A stretch of 64,000 nt of DNA from Lophius americanus (GCA_037951165.1 JBBDHG010000015.1:804501-868500); one strand, 5' to 3'. Numbered from the stretch's first letter, positions 22,115 to 34,769 are shown. Notes: a model not told the origin generated them from the letters alone. Translations and numbers: made by a program.

Positions 22115-22485
22115 ATATTATTGAATCGGATCCGCCACAAGACCTTGGAGTTAATGCGATAACTCAAAAACTAAACTTTCATGGATTATTTTCACTTTTT
22201 AGACCCACGCAGAGTTTAGTGTAAGGAGGAACTGGATTGAACTAGGGGGAGTTTTATCTCCCAAATCTTTTGGGCCATAATTTCTCAACCATTTGTTCAA
22301 TTTTGTCCAAATTTGGCATATATGAATCAATCCGAGGAGATTTATCTCCTATATATCATATTTTACTGTAATAGTTCATATTTTACTCACTAGGGGGAGC
22401 TTTATCATGGAAAACAAAGATTTAAGAACATTACTTCACATTAAACTTGAGAAGTTTAATCAAAGCCATTGCTTGTATGACACAA
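22115..22485 (+). mobile_element. Helitron-like repeat copy, 3' end missing
   Basis: GCGATAACTCAAAAACTAAA, TTTTGGGCCATAATTTCTCA, GTAATAGTTCATATTTTACT and CACTAGGGGGAGCTTTATCA are the cleanest versions of the family motifs in the window. It ends after CATTGCTTGTATGACAC, about 180 bases before the grhl2 exon at 22,664. Confidence 0.6.
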
Positions 22486-22663
22486 TTTTTCAAAATAACT
22501 GCTGACTCTCTGTCCACTTTTTAACGCATTCATCTACTGATTGCTGGTGCAATGTTCATCTTTAAGTTGTTAAATTGACTGAATATTCCAAGCATTTTTT
22601 CTTCACCAACATATTCATTTTGATTATATATTTATGGCTTAACATTTGAGAGTTTTTCTAGAC

Positions 22664-22853
22664 CTTGTAGTAGTCATAGAGCAGGCCGAGAGCGTTGGCG
22701 CTGTCCTCGTCCCCGTTGATGCTCATCATGGCCTTGGTGGCCGCTGTCAGTGGGTTCTCCAGGTATGACCTCCATGCCTCGTCCTCGCTGGTGTACGCCC
22801 GCCTCACTGCAGGGAAGGAGCTCTCGTTGGGGACCACCACCACCAGACGCTTA
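22664..22853 (-). CDS. grhl2: grhl2 coding exon 2 (AYTSEDEAW ... LLYDYYK)
   Basis: Encodes KRLVVVVPNES, then RRAYTSEDEAWRSYLENPLT and AATKAMMSINGDEDSANALG to LLYDYYK. This is the most conserved N-terminal block of GRHL1/2/3 proteins. The acceptor is TCTGTCAG and the first base completes an asparagine codon begun in exon 1. An in-frame ATG lies five bases into the intron side, so an open-frame search would wrongly start the protein there. The true start is in the exon at 24,648-24,667. Confidence 0.95.
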
Positions 22854-22869
22854 CTGACAGACATAAATA

Positions 22870-24640
22870 AATATTTTAATGAAAACGATAGGGAAATATT
22901 TATTTAAAGGGTTTGTCTTGGTTGGATTTACCTGCTTTTTTAAAATTGCTTTCTTCTATAGAAAACTGTTTGGGTGTAGTTTGATAATTAAAAAAAAAAA
23001 AAATCATTCATTCACACTGTACGCCTTTTTCATTCCTGCCTTGTGTGTGCACATGGCTTTGTCTCTCCACTCTTTAGGCCCACTTAAGTTGAGATCACAG
23101 ACCAGTTAAACACACAGTGTTGCCACAACATCGCTTTGAACCCAGCCAATCACACGAGAGGCTCTAAATGTGTCAGCCAGCACTTAGAAAAGGTTGCACA
23201 ACCAATACTATCAGTATACTGTCACTATTCTGAAGAAGACTGGATTTTGTTGAAGCCTCATGTAAGCTCTGGTTGTTTTTAATATGTTTGTGATCACAAC
23301 AAATTACTTGAACCGAACTGGCACTGTGTAATAAATGTGTAATAAACCGGAAATATTATTCAGCGATGTTTTAATTCCAGAAATCCACTGTATGCCTTGA
23401 AAACCCAAATAAGGGATATGCAGCAAGAAATAGCTCACTGTATTACTATTGCCGTTAATCAAACTGGCCCCAACTCCCGCCTGCTAGACCTACCTGCCAA
23501 ATTAAACATACCCATTTGCTCCGCCTCTAATTTGTGATGTCAAAGTGATGAAAACTTTATTACAAAAATATTTAGAATAATGGAAGAGAAGATGAAGCAA
23601 CAAGCAGTACCAAGAGAAAAAAACGTTTTATCTTAAGGTTAGATCATAACAATTATATACATTATTCTTAATTTCACACCACATTACACATTTCACTATA
23701 AACGTTTTATAATCTTGTCGGAATATGCTTTGTGTGAATTAAAGAGTTCTCCGAGGGGCTGTGTGGCAGCAAAATGTTTTTCCTTTTATTGAATCCACAA
23801 TTTATTACTTATTCCAGTCAGCTTCTCGATGGGGACTTTATGTCTAATCGTTTGGGTATAACAGACATTAAACAACTTTTCTCTGGTGGATTTGATAAAA
23901 ATAAATCCATTCTGTCTCATAGTAGTGCAACTAATGCATACAATTGTATTAATATGAAAATACTTCTACAGATGTTCCTAATGACACTCTTATCGTCCTA
24001 ATAATAACAACAACAATAAATACTACAACTACAACAACAATATTGATACAAATATCCTGACGTATAACAATATGGGAATTAAATATTTTGTAATCAACCC
24101 TTTCTAGAAAGGTTGAAAAATGCTTTTCTGTAGCATAAATTGACTCAAGAATTTTTTTATGATTTCTTATTTAGTAGAAATAAAATAGTTCCTAGTATTA
24201 AAAAAACACACACTGCAGGCCAACAGGTAACAAACTGTCTTATTTCCCAATCCATTGCATTCTGTGAGGCCAACGATATGAAAAATGCACAAGTCCCCAG
24301 GCATATGTCAGCTAAAACTCTATTTTCAGTCGTGTTTATAAAATCCAGTCCTTGTACTCTAAAGGATTTTTTTCCCCATCAGTCAAAAATGGCGAATTCA
24401 GCTCTAACGAAATCCACGGCGCCAACTTTACTTGAAAACTCATCATCCAGGAAAATAGTTTATATGTCATACAATCCCAAAAACAAACACAGTCAGAGAG
24501 TGACATTCTCCAATTCCTCTGATACAGTCTAATTTGAAGGTTCCCTTGAAAATAAAAGAAAAACATTGACTTATTATAAAGCACTTCCAATGATTTCCCC
24601 TCTAGATGCAATGATTCCAGATCCTCTCGTCTAGCTCGAT
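22870..24640. other. grhl2 first intron, nothing recognised
   Basis: AT-rich with an A-run near 22,990 and ACAACA repeats near 24,005-24,040. No transposon or exon identified. Confidence 0.45.
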
Positions 24641-24647
24641 CACTTAC

Positions 24648-24667
24648 TTGTCTGTCTCCTGTGACAT
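24648..24667 (-). CDS. grhl2: grhl2 first coding exon (start codon; MSQETDN)
   Basis: Twenty coding bases on the minus strand: start codon, then SQETD and two bases of an asparagine codon, followed by a consensus donor GTAAGTG. Spliced to the exon at 22,853 this gives MSQETDNKRLVVVVP, which lines up with the human start MSQESDNNKRLVALVP. This is far too short for open-frame detection and was found by searching for that N-terminus. The upstream part of the exon is 5' UTR and its start is not fixed. Confidence 0.88.
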
Positions 24668-25014
24668 ATTTTGCTTCCTCTACGATTCCTCCTTGTGAAA
24701 CTGGACTTTCAAGTCGGAGCAGGTAGTAGAGTGAGTGAGCTGCCAGAAGTTGGGCTACAGGTAAATCGACTTTTCTCGCAGCGCCTCTTTTCTGCCTGCC
24801 CCTCTCTCTGCCTCTCCTCCACCACACCTGGCAGGTGAGGCCGCGTTTTTTTTTTTCTGCAGTCAATAATCACTCTAATTCCTCAGTTTGCACGCAGATT
24901 AAAGACAAAAGAAAGATTATCCTACTGCCTACATAATAATATATGGATTACTTTGATGCCAGTCTTGGTCAACTTTTGATAAAATTCTTTCAGAGTACGA
25001 TGGCAGAGTGAGGG

Positions 25015-25070
25015 AGAGCCGGCCATTGATTGGTTACTGTGGATAAATACTGGGCTTTGATTGGCTAAAA
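25015..25070 (-). promoter_or_regulatory. candidate grhl2 promoter with two CCAAT boxes and a TATA-like motif
   Basis: About 350 bases upstream of the grhl2 start codon, the minus strand has CCAAT boxes at 25,060-25,064 and 25,029-25,033, with an AT-rich GTATTTATCC (25,041-25,050) between them. Position and strand suit a promoter and would give a 5' UTR of about 350 bases. The boxes are short and could be chance; no transcript evidence is visible. Confidence 0.35.
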
Positions 25071-25132
25071 GGTCAGAGAATCAGGTAAGGGCCCGCCTCC
25101 CTTGCAAGCAAACAAAAAGACGGCATTCGACA

Positions 25133-25215
25133 GAGGTGGGAAGTAATGCAATACAAATAATCAATTGTTGTATTTAGGTACTGTACTACTTGAGTATATA
25201 TATTTTTTGGACGAC
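25133..25215 (+). repeat. dispersed fish repeat (GAGGTGGGAAGTAATGCAAT type)
   Basis: GAGGTGGGAAGTAATGCAAT followed by TACTGTACTACTTGAGTATA recalls a very common fish repeat (GGTGGGAAGTAACG..TTACT..TACTTGAGTA). Confidence 0.45.
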
Positions 25216-25219
25216 CTTT

Positions 25220-26920
25220 TATTTGAATTGCCTACATTTTTATAAAAATGTTTTTTCAACACCTTGCATGGCCAAAATAGGCTTGTCACTTTAAAATACT
25301 ATTATTATTTTGCATCATTTTCACAACATCCATGACAAAATTCGAATGCAACCAGGACAGACAAGAAAGAAAAAAAAAGAATCAAGAAAAATGTACAAGA
25401 TTTGGTCAGAATTTGGCTTGTACATATTATTTTTCTCTACTTCTGCTCTACATAATCTTCTTTGTGCTCAATTATTTCTTTCTCTGTGAATAGTAGTAAA
25501 AGAAGTTGAAATTATGCATTCATAAAAATTAGTTACATTTATATTATATTAATATAACTTGATGGAATCACCAAGTAGAAATGTCCTTTGAAGGACTCTA
25601 TCTATTTTACTTATAAAGTTGAGTGCAAATTAGTACCTGAAGTTGAATCAATACTATTGCTTATAGTATTTTTCACATAAGTTGATTGGACTTTGGGTGA
25701 AGAATGGTTGCACTTATGCCAGTCAAACATCGTGATAGTACAGCAGAGATTACAAAGGTATAAAATGTTGATATCTTTTATCTGATTTTATTTGAGTGAA
25801 AAGAAAACAGGATTATAAACTACTGGATTGGTCAAACATGATGCATGACTCATCATACACACACACATCACACACACATCCTTACAGGTTTTCTTCTTCT
25901 CTTTATTTCCGATTCCACCTTTTCTCCCCTCAATGTTCATCCTGACTGGGCCGTGTCTCTGATTCTGGTAATCTCGGAGCAGACAGAAGGTAGGGAGGAG
26001 TCCTGCCATTAGCTGACACAATGCCATTGTCCACCTTAATGAAGCCATTGTATGAGGAGGTCCCAGTGTTTGGGGCTAACCTGCCAGAACAAACAATGTG
26101 TGTGTCTGTCCCAGACAATGATGCAGCCCTGATGAGGTGGGGTGTAACCATCTCTGACCACTGACACTTAATACTCAATTTTCCCCTTTTGGTTATGTTG
26201 ATTATTGCTGGAGAGAGATACAAGATAAAGGACTCGATTAACCCCAAACAACAGGATAGTCTAAAATGTAGATCAAAACAATAAGATAATAAAAGTATAT
26301 TTATAAGAATACAAAACTGAAACATTCACAACATTAATACCAGTTATCAGTTCTTATATTGTAGCTGAGTATGGTATATTAAAGCACTCAACATTAACTG
26401 CACTGTATTATTATAATGTTTATTTGTGTTGGATTTCTGTTTTTGGTCTCATTTCAACTTCAGGACACCAATAACTGATGTATAACACAACACTAAATAT
26501 GAAGTGTTTGCTTAGGCTCTGTGATTATAAATGCAAGTATAGTAAAGACTGTTATGTCTCATAATCTTAATTGAAATTGTGCGACGTGCTTTCTAATTTA
26601 AAGCACCATCAGACTGGAATAACCCGCCCATTTCCCTCAGATCTCCAACTACCTACCGCCAATTTAGGATCATCCTTTTTTACTCATCTTCGAACAACCT
26701 GCTCCTGCTTCTGCCAGTGCTGACATTCTAAAATTCTGTTGTGTGTAATTATATTTATGTATTGCTGTACGGGTATGTGTGTATGTTTATGAACATGTGT
26801 ATGCTTGTCGTCATTCCTCGGGGTGGCCGGTGGGTGTGGTGTGGCGAGGCCCGGGGGAGATGTTGTTTGGGACATTTGAATATGGCGCTTTGTCTTGTTT
26901 TGTTATGTTTTATTTGTTTT
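25220..26920. other. intergenic, no gene seen
   Basis: Upstream of grhl2. Short frames only; TG-rich around 26,760-26,810. Nothing that I recognise. Confidence 0.45.
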
Positions 26921-26939
26921 GTTTTGGAGAGTCCCTTGA

Positions 26940-27800
26940 AAATGAGTTGGTCTCATCTCAGGATTCAAGATTTTTATTTGTCAATTTTGCTATACGTGCA
27001 GGAGTTGAAGAGGGAGTTCTAGGGGTGGGATGTGTCTCCATCGATGCCGATCGCTCTGCGGGTGAGGTGGAAGTGGAAAATGTCCGCGAGGGAGGGTAGA
27101 GGGGCACCGATGGTCTTGCTGGCTGTTGTCACTATGCGCTGAAGCGACTTCCGGCCGGAGGCGGTGCAGCCTCCATACAACACAGTGATACAGCCAGTGA
27201 GGACACTCTCAATGGTGCCCCGGTAGAAGGAGCACATGATGGGGGGTTGGACTCGTGCTCTCCTAGGTTCGCGTAGGAAGAAGAGGTGTTTTTTGAGCCT
27301 TCTTAGCTGCTGGGGGTTCATAATGTTAAATGCTGAACTGAAGTCTAAGAACATCATTCGCACATAGGAGTCCTTAGAGTCCAGGTGGGTGAGGGCTGGG
27401 TGTAGAGCAGCAGCAATGGCGTCCTCTGTTGACCTATTTGACCTGTATGCAAACTGGAACAGGTCGTGGGAGGGAGGGAGGGAGGGAGGATGGATTTGAT
27501 GTTGTGCATGACAAGCCGCTGGAAGCACTTCATGATGATGGAAGTCAGTGCTATGGGCCGATAGTCATTGTAACTGGATGGGTGGGGCTTCTTCGGGACT
27601 TGAATTATTGTTAAAGCTTTCAAACACGTAGGAACAACAGCCTGGATCAGGGAGATGTTAAAGATGTCAGCGATGACATCCTTGAGCTCCTCAGCACAGT
27701 CCTTCAGAACACGGCAAGGTATGTTCTCCGGTCCGGCTGCCTTGCGTGGGTTGATCCTAGCACGAACAGTGATGGTTCTGCGGTGAGTGACATCAAAGGG
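26940..27800 (-). mobile_element. L2/Rex1-type LINE with internal deletion
   Basis: On the minus strand the frames read SYNDYRPIALTSIIMKCFQR, then QFAYRSNRSTEDAIAAALHP, MFLDFSSAFNIMNPQQLRR and, with no break in the frame, RARVQPPIMCSFYRGTIESV and ADIFHFHLTRRAIGIDGD. The FLDFSSAFN block is reverse-transcriptase motif A. The C-terminal block normally lies several hundred residues further on, so the middle of the RT, including the catalytic ADD, is deleted. A GGGA tandem run at 27,472-27,490 falls inside it. Confidence 0.75.
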
Positions 27801-28534
27801 CTTATCTTCTTATAATAAACTCTCAAATATTATTATTTGTAATCGTGGTCATGGATTTGATCGCATTCAGGAACTTTTCATTCTAATGTCTTATCATGCA
27901 GAAGCAAACATTCTCAATCTAACAATCTATAGACTGCAAGCACCCATCTGAATAAAAAACAACAAAAAAACAGCACAAAAAGTATTTTTTAAAAGTATCT
28001 ATGTTGACTATCGGCCATAATTTCCCTTTTTTATGGCCTTTACAAATGAGAACAATAATTTTTTCACATTTGTGTATCATTTGTATGAATCTATTATCGA
28101 TGTTGACGACCCTCAGTCCATGCAGGCTGAAGCTAAGAGATGTTAAGACACACCCTCCCTCCTGAACCTTTGCAGTATTTTTACTTGCGTAAACTTTGTT
28201 TACAATGAATATCGTAATCTAATTTCGTGGACTGGGTCTGATCTTAAACCAAAGAACGGATCCACGTGTAGATGCTGGATCTAGATCACTTTTCCTTTTG
28301 TGGTTGTGAGATCGGCACTATTTGTCACTACCTTGAAAAGAAATGCTCAATCAGAATATAAATATTATAATAGGGCTCTGATCTACATGTATCACGCTCT
28401 TCTGATGGATGGATGTGTGTAATGTGTAAATAAATATATTAACCACTGACGTAACACTTTTGGTAAACAATCGTTACAGGACTTTTGATATAGCCTGGAA
28501 AGTTCTCTGATTGATGTCACAAGAATAATGTAAC

Positions 28535-28965
28535 AACTGCGGTATTTTACTCCCCTAGTGGGTAAAATATGAACTATTAGAGTAAAATACAATTTATAAC
28601 AGATAGATCTCCTTGAGTCGATTCATATGCACCAAATCGGACTAATTTGCACCAATGGTTAGGAAGTTATGTTTGAAAAAACTGAGTTTTAAAAAAATCT
28701 CCCCCTAATGGGTTAATTATGAACTGTTAGAATAAAATATATATACAAGTTAGATTACACACTAAATTGGGACTAATCTGGACCATTGTTATAAAGTTAT
28801 GTCCTGAAAACTTATGGAAAAATAATACGGACTTGGGGGAAAAAGTATGCAACAAACTAATCCTAAAAACATCCCAGTTGTTCCTCTCACTAAGGCCTAT
28901 GTGGTTATGAAAATTTGAAAATTATCCTTGAAATTGTTTTTAAGTTATCGTGTTAACAGGAAAGA
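28535..28965 (-). mobile_element. Helitron-like repeat copy, reversed
   Basis: On the plus strand it reads TTTTACTCCCCTAGTGGGTA, ATGAACTATTAGAGTAAAAT, AGATCTCCTTGAGTCGATTC and, 150 bases on, CTCCCCCTAATGGGTTAATT with ATGAACTGTTAGAATAAAAT. That is two sub-repeat units of the family in reverse orientation. Confidence 0.55.
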
Positions 28966-28969
28966 TCAG

Positions 28970-29414
28970 CAGGGATGGCAGCGATGACGATTCTGTTATA
29001 TCTCCAACATTTAAAAGATATAATGATTCCCGGTTGTGACCATATAGACTTCTGTAGTATGAAGATTTATGATAATGTGACTTCAGTTTTTACCAGTGCG
29101 TGAAAAAATACTGTAAGCAGGAGTTTGAATGCAGGACTTTGAGATAACTGATGATGGAATGTTTAAAACACTGTACTTCTTACTTCGCACTACTGCAGCA
29201 TTCCACAGAGCTAAATACAAACAATGCCGACAAGACAGACGCCCCCTGAGTTGGATTTGTGTAAACGGTTGGGATGCAGGTTCCAAACCGTTTGCCTTAT
29301 TAGGGTGTTAACTTGACAAGATGGGAGCCTTTTGCCTATGAATGCCTGCAGGTGTTTTTTTATGGAAATCTAGAAATTAAGTTTCAGATTCAGTTAAACC
29401 GTCAGCGGTGGTGC

Positions 29415-29454
<40 letters not shown>

Positions 29455-30970
29455 TGCCTGTATGTGTTTGCCTGCCCCAAGGGTGATTGCTGCTATCCTC
29501 CGTCGACTAATTTGTTTTACAGAGCACCTGGGCCTTTGCGGAGCTCTCTCTGTGTTTAAATGGAACTAGCTAGATAAATACAGGTGGAGTTCTTTTTTCA
29601 AGCCATACACCAAACAGGAGATCACATAGGATAATAGGATAACAAAAGAGTGAGACGAAGAACAACAAAAAATCGTGAGGAGAACTCAAGCATAATTTTC
29701 ACGTTTCCATTCGACGTTATTTGTACTTTGGGCAAGGGTTACTAAATAGTTCAACCATGCATAGGCTTTCTTTAGAAATGACTCTTAACATTTGTTCTTT
29801 CAACATCTCTTGCAAAGATTCACAAAACGATCGGCCACGAGGAGACATTATAGGACCAAAATCCAACTACGAAGTAGATGCAAAACAGCCATAAAGAGAG
29901 ACAAGTGATTGAAAAGATGCAAAATGATTTGGGTGTGAGGGAGGGGGGGCTTTAAAGTTGATGTGCACAAGCTGTAGGTATTTCTTGAAATCTCTCCGTA
30001 CCCATGAATCATTAATTCTACTCTACTCTGTGAGACAGATGTTTGTCTTGAATGAATCAGAAATAATGGTTATTTATATGTGGGTTCCTTTAATCTATAG
30101 CTCTCCTCATGACTTATAGCAACTGGAATGTTTGCCATGTGGAAGTATGACGGATGAAATAGTGTGAAGGCTGCTAGACAAGCTGCCACAAGCAGGCATA
30201 GGCAAGACAGGAAAGTCAGGGGCCAAGCGCCACAGAATACTTCTCACTGTGTGTGTGTGTGTGTGTGTGTCACTCTGTGAGAGAGGTGAAAGACGTCTCC
30301 CAAATACCTGGAGTTTTTTCTCAGGGAGAAGCAGCTTGTCTGGACTTGGCTAGGATTATGTGTCTAGCTGTTTGAGTATAGAAAGCCAAAGCTGAGGCAG
30401 ATACAGAATTACGGGGGGGCCCTTTGTCCTGAATGGATGCCACAGAGGTGGGCCGGTGGGTGAGGAGGATGAGTGAGAGACGCACAGTCAAAAATAACGT
30501 GTGAGCGTGTACAATCATGACAGTAAATTATCATGAAAAAAACATATATACTCTAAACCTACTTAAGAGAATATTAAATCAAATGACAGTAAATCACATG
30601 AAAGAAATGACCTTGAAATCAACTGTATTTCGCAAATATGCACCTGATTTCTAACATCTCCTCCCTCTCTATAAATGACGGAATGTTCTAACTAATTGGT
30701 TAAAGGATTTAATTGTAAATTTTAGTGTACATAGCAGCGAAATCTGTAATTTATTAATTACATTCCTGTGTAACGATGATATTTTTCTGTTTTTTGTTCC
30801 GTTATTTAATCAAAAGTTGGTATTTTTACAGTAAAATTTACTATTTCTTGACTTACAGTAATTCTCTGTTTCTGCTACTGTTTTGAATTTTTCTACCTCA
30901 TACTATTGCTATATTTTATTATAGTCTTACAAAAACAAGATGTTCAAAATGGATATATATTATAATTAAT
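28970..30970. other. intergenic with microsatellites, no gene seen
   Basis: (GT)n runs lie at 29,417-29,451 and 30,249-30,270. The remainder has no recognisable protein or RNA gene. Confidence 0.5.
29417..29451. repeat. (GT)n microsatellite
   Basis: About 17 uninterrupted GT units. Confidence 0.95.
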
Positions 30971-30979
30971 GTATTAGTC

Positions 30980-31140
30980 TTAAATTGCTGTAACCCAGCC
31001 ATAAAGGTTTGGCGAAACCAGTGTCTTTCTAGTGACGGTCCCAAGTCCAGATAAATCAGGAGCCTTGTGTCAGGAAGGATATCCAATGTAAAACCTATTC
31101 CAAATCAAAATACGGAACCAGGTGATCCAGTATTTTACCG
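30980..31140 (+). repeat. LINE-derived fragment (AAACCAGTGTCTTTCTAGTG)
   Basis: GGCGAAACCAGTGTCTTTCT, AGTGACGGTCCCAAGTCCAG and CAGGAAGGATATCCAATGTA follow a widespread fish repeat (TGACGGTCCCAAG..GGATAAA..GTCAGGAAGGGCATCCGG..TAAAA) that I associate with RTE-type LINEs. Confidence 0.5.
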
Positions 31141-31149
31141 TTCATTTTA

Positions 31150-34100
31150 TAGATTTCTTTCCACAGTGATGTTTAAGTTGAATGATCTGAAGAAGAGGTG
31201 ACTGGAAGGACTTTCAGACTGTTTAAAGATGAATTAGCCCAGCTTTCAAAACACAGAGATGATGAAGCATGTGGGATCTTGGGTCCTTGTTGGCCACCAG
31301 AAAAAGCTTTCATGCTCCTCGGTATTCAATGAACGATATTGTTCAGTAAGGATGTCCACCATTTGTTCAAGAAGTATTCGTTGACTTAGGTGACCTGATG
31401 ATGATGTATTGTAAGCATTTGTTTGGGTTTAGATCAGGTGAGGGCTGTGGCAACATACTTATTTTATTTTGGTAAAAACTATGGAAACTATGTTTATATC
31501 ATTATTCCAATCTTATTAAAGATTCTCCCTCGAATTTTTCATCTGTTTTTCATCTGTCGTTCTGTTTATAACTGCAATCAAGTGCATTTTAGCACACACT
31601 GAAACTGGGGTTGGGAACATGGAAATCAGTTTTTGATGTTAATGCTTCACTCTCAACTGTATTGTTTAAACCTTTGAAAGAATTTTACTTCATATTAGCA
31701 TGTGGACATTGATATTTTTCGGCATAATAATATGCAATATCACTGCACTTCTATGGAAAATGTATGTGCGTGTATCCAACTGTTTTCATCAAATATCTAA
31801 TATTATGCATCTCTAGTCTTTCATCATGCACCTGACAAAAGAATACATTTAAGCATTTTTGATGAGCAGATTTGAGACGTAAAAAAGTGGCTATTAACAC
31901 GTCATACTCGTTACAAGCATCATATTCTAATTCAGTATGCTATAATATCTGCATTGACTGACATTCAATCAGGTGCTTGCAGACTCCTTCCACTAACGGT
32001 CACAGACGGTGCAAATGTCAGAGAGCTGCTGCTGTAAGTGAGTGAGGTTAGTCGGTGCTGTCACCACCCTCACAACCAGCCTCTGTTTGACCGACAACAG
32101 ACCTCAGCTCTCCTTCAGTCGCACTTTGTGGGCAGTTAGTGTTTATGTTTGTATGTTTGTGTGTGTGTGTGTCAAGGTAAGTTATTAAACATTTTCCCTG
32201 AAGGCATGGTTTTCCCTCTTGATGTAATATCTCCGAGCATTTCAGGATGAATTTTGAATAAAGTAATTAATTTGCTCTGCACAACAGCAAGAAAGCTATT
32301 TTACGGCATGAAGTTTGGTTTTTAACTTTAGCATTTGTCTTAGGCATCAAAAGAGGTCTCTGCATCTGTGTGTGTGTTTTGTGTCAACCAAGTCACATGG
32401 TACAAGGCCTCTGAAAGGCAGCAGTGAAAGTTACCAGCATGTGGATGTGTTGTGACTGTGTCATGGCTTGTGTACGGCTCAACTGGTCTGGCAACATTGG
32501 GGCATGTCATGGTGGTACATTGCAGCAGCAGCAGTGGCAAAACCTGTTGGACTGAAAGGAAGGGAAAGCGTAAGGGGGGAACAGCACGAGGAAGTCGCCA
32601 TTGGGGAAGGTGAAATCCAACTTCCTCTTCTCTCCACGGGTTTCAGAGAATGACTGTGGTCACACCCTCACCTGACAGCCCCTGACACTCCCTCTCCGTC
32701 TGCAGTTCTATTCCAGGTGACAAGAAATATATTCTGCACTATATAATGCAAGTTAAAGAGCTTGCTTTTAACCATTTAAAACACATTGAGTGGGGAATGT
32801 AACACCGAAACTGCAGTTGGACAGCTATGAAAACTCATGACAAAAGACACTTGGCTGAACCAAAAATGAACCTGAAAGTTCTTGTGGCTGGAAGAAAATT
32901 CCCAAATGGGTGAGAATCTCAGGCTGTCTGCAGCAAACCCCTGCTCATTCATACACACAAAAGTCACCAAGATAATATTCTCTTTTGTTATTGAATAGCT
33001 GTCACCTGAAAGATTTGCTTTCACAAAGGCCCTAAGGCGGGAAAACCTCACCCCAAAACCGAGCAGGCAAGCAAGTCCCTGCAAAACAACCTCTAGGGTG
33101 GGGAACTTGAGCAATGCGTGGCCTTTGTCATTTTCCCATTCTTTCTTTCGTTCACTTTTTGCCCGTTTCTGAAAGCATAATCACACCCTTCTCTCTTGAG
33201 AGATATTTCCCCTTTCACAAAAGACTGAAAGGATTGTCTCTCCTTTCTTATGATGGGAGGGGGCAGGCAGATAGATGAAGGGGGGCACAATGGATGGCTG
33301 GAGATTTTTCTCACCATGATAAAATTTCTGTTGAGAGTCATGTCATCTAACAGAAGAGCTACAACCAGATTTTTTTGTTTCTAGTAAATGATAGGTCAGG
33401 TTATTGTTAAATCTCCTGATAAATGATATACAACTCATTCAGTTAATTCATATGCACTAACTAATTCATTTTTTTTCTTGTAGACTGTTTGATATTATTG
33501 GAACAGTATGTATGTCTGAGTTTCCACCTGCTGATAACTGGATATGCAGTTTATTTGAATATTAGCTGTATTTATTCAGCAAACCGCTGCATTGGTATCA
33601 TAGCAAAACCACAACCATAGATAGAATAGCAAATTATCTACTGCAGACCTATGCTCCACATTGTTTGTGAGGATCCGTTAATTTTGCAGAAATTATTGTA
33701 AATAAATGTTAATAACTGCTTAACAGTCAAAACAGGACCCGCGAGACCAACAGTGCATGCAGCAGGTCTTTGATTTGAGTTTGCTGATATGAGAAAGCAG
33801 CAATTTAAATGTTACAAACCTTACTATTACGGTATCAGTATTGCTGTTGTGTTGTACTGAGTGTCCCAGACACATTGGAAAAAACATAAACTACACCCCA
33901 TCCACTTGCCCCCTAGTGTAAACTTGAGGAAACAGGACTTTAATGAGGAGGTGTCTACTAGTGGTTTGGTACTACATATACATATAAAAATTGGACATAT
34001 ATGGCCGAAAACCAAAATCATTATAGAATATTTTAAAACTAAAATGAACGCAGGTGGTGCTTTGTGAATTACATCCATAGATGGATTACACATTCCGTTT

Positions 34101-34380
34101 ATCCCCTTTGATGAACAACATTTTTTCATTACATTGTTTTGGATGGCAGCACCACATTTGAACAAGTTGCTTGTGTATGCTCGTTAACATTTGATACTCA
34201 TAAAAACGTATTACTTATCCGATGGCATTTGTTTTTGCATAACCATAACTTCCAATTTAGGAGTAATTATAGTTTATTGATTAAAAGTACATTTCGATAT
34301 CATAACTAATTATTTACCCGTAATCGTTACTCTGAGTTTAACATCATTCACTCTTAATCTGCTCTTTTAATTTACTGATC
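31150..34380. other. intergenic, no gene seen
   Basis: Only short frames. GT-rich at 32,155-32,172. A segment at 33,850-34,090 has a uniform texture that may be an old repeat, but I cannot name it. Confidence 0.4.
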
Positions 34381-34404
34381 TCCATGTTAATGTGGATTAT
34401 GCAA

Positions 34405-34560
34405 TAAGGCAACACTGCCACGTGGGGGCAACACCGCCGACGTCATTACCGCGGCTTCGACGCTACAGGCAGCCATCGTAGTGCATTCATGGATTCCTTT
34501 TATCGTCGTAAAAAGAGGTCTACACGATGTACCTCGACTATACAAGGTGTACTTACTTTC
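34405..34560 (+). promoter_or_regulatory. candidate znf706 promoter / 5' UTR start
   Basis: A CpG-containing island in otherwise AT-rich DNA. It carries a CACGTG E-box at 34,419-34,424, a GACGTCA CRE-like site at 34,439-34,445 and CGCGG further on. It lies about 2.8 kb upstream of the znf706 start codon, which needs a noncoding first exon because its coding exon begins just after a splice acceptor. A second possible 5' exon is at about 36,070-36,118, with a GTAAAG donor. I cannot choose between them from sequence alone. Confidence 0.4.
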
Positions 34561-34694
34561 TTCCTAACGTGAACCAATGAACCAGGAAAACATTTTAAAT
34601 TTAGAGTACATCACCGCATACATGAATGATCAGCAGAATAGGTTAACATAAGATTTGTATTTCCCTGTGAATTACTTTACAGGAAAGTATAATG

Positions 34695-34765
34695 TTTTCC
34701 TCTTCTTTCGGTTGCTCCCTTTAGGGGTCGCCACAGCGGTTCATGTCTTTCCATCTTCCCCTGAC
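34695..34765 (-). repeat. short RTE LINE 3'-end fragment
   Basis: CTTTCGGTTGCTCCCTTTAG then GGGTCGCCACAGCGGTTCAT is the reversed 3' end seen on many fish RTE-type copies, the same family as the longer copy at 42,895-43,950. Confidence 0.55.
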
Positions 34766-34769
34766 ATAT

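Noticed and set aside
24336..24866. 176-residue open frame on the minus strand, the longest in the window
   Set aside because: It overlaps the grhl2 start exon in another frame, has low-complexity basic composition at its start and matches no family. The true coding use here is the 20-base exon.
27429..27614. Plus-strand open frame GRGREGGREDG
   Set aside because: Antisense of the LINE, produced by the GGGA tandem run.
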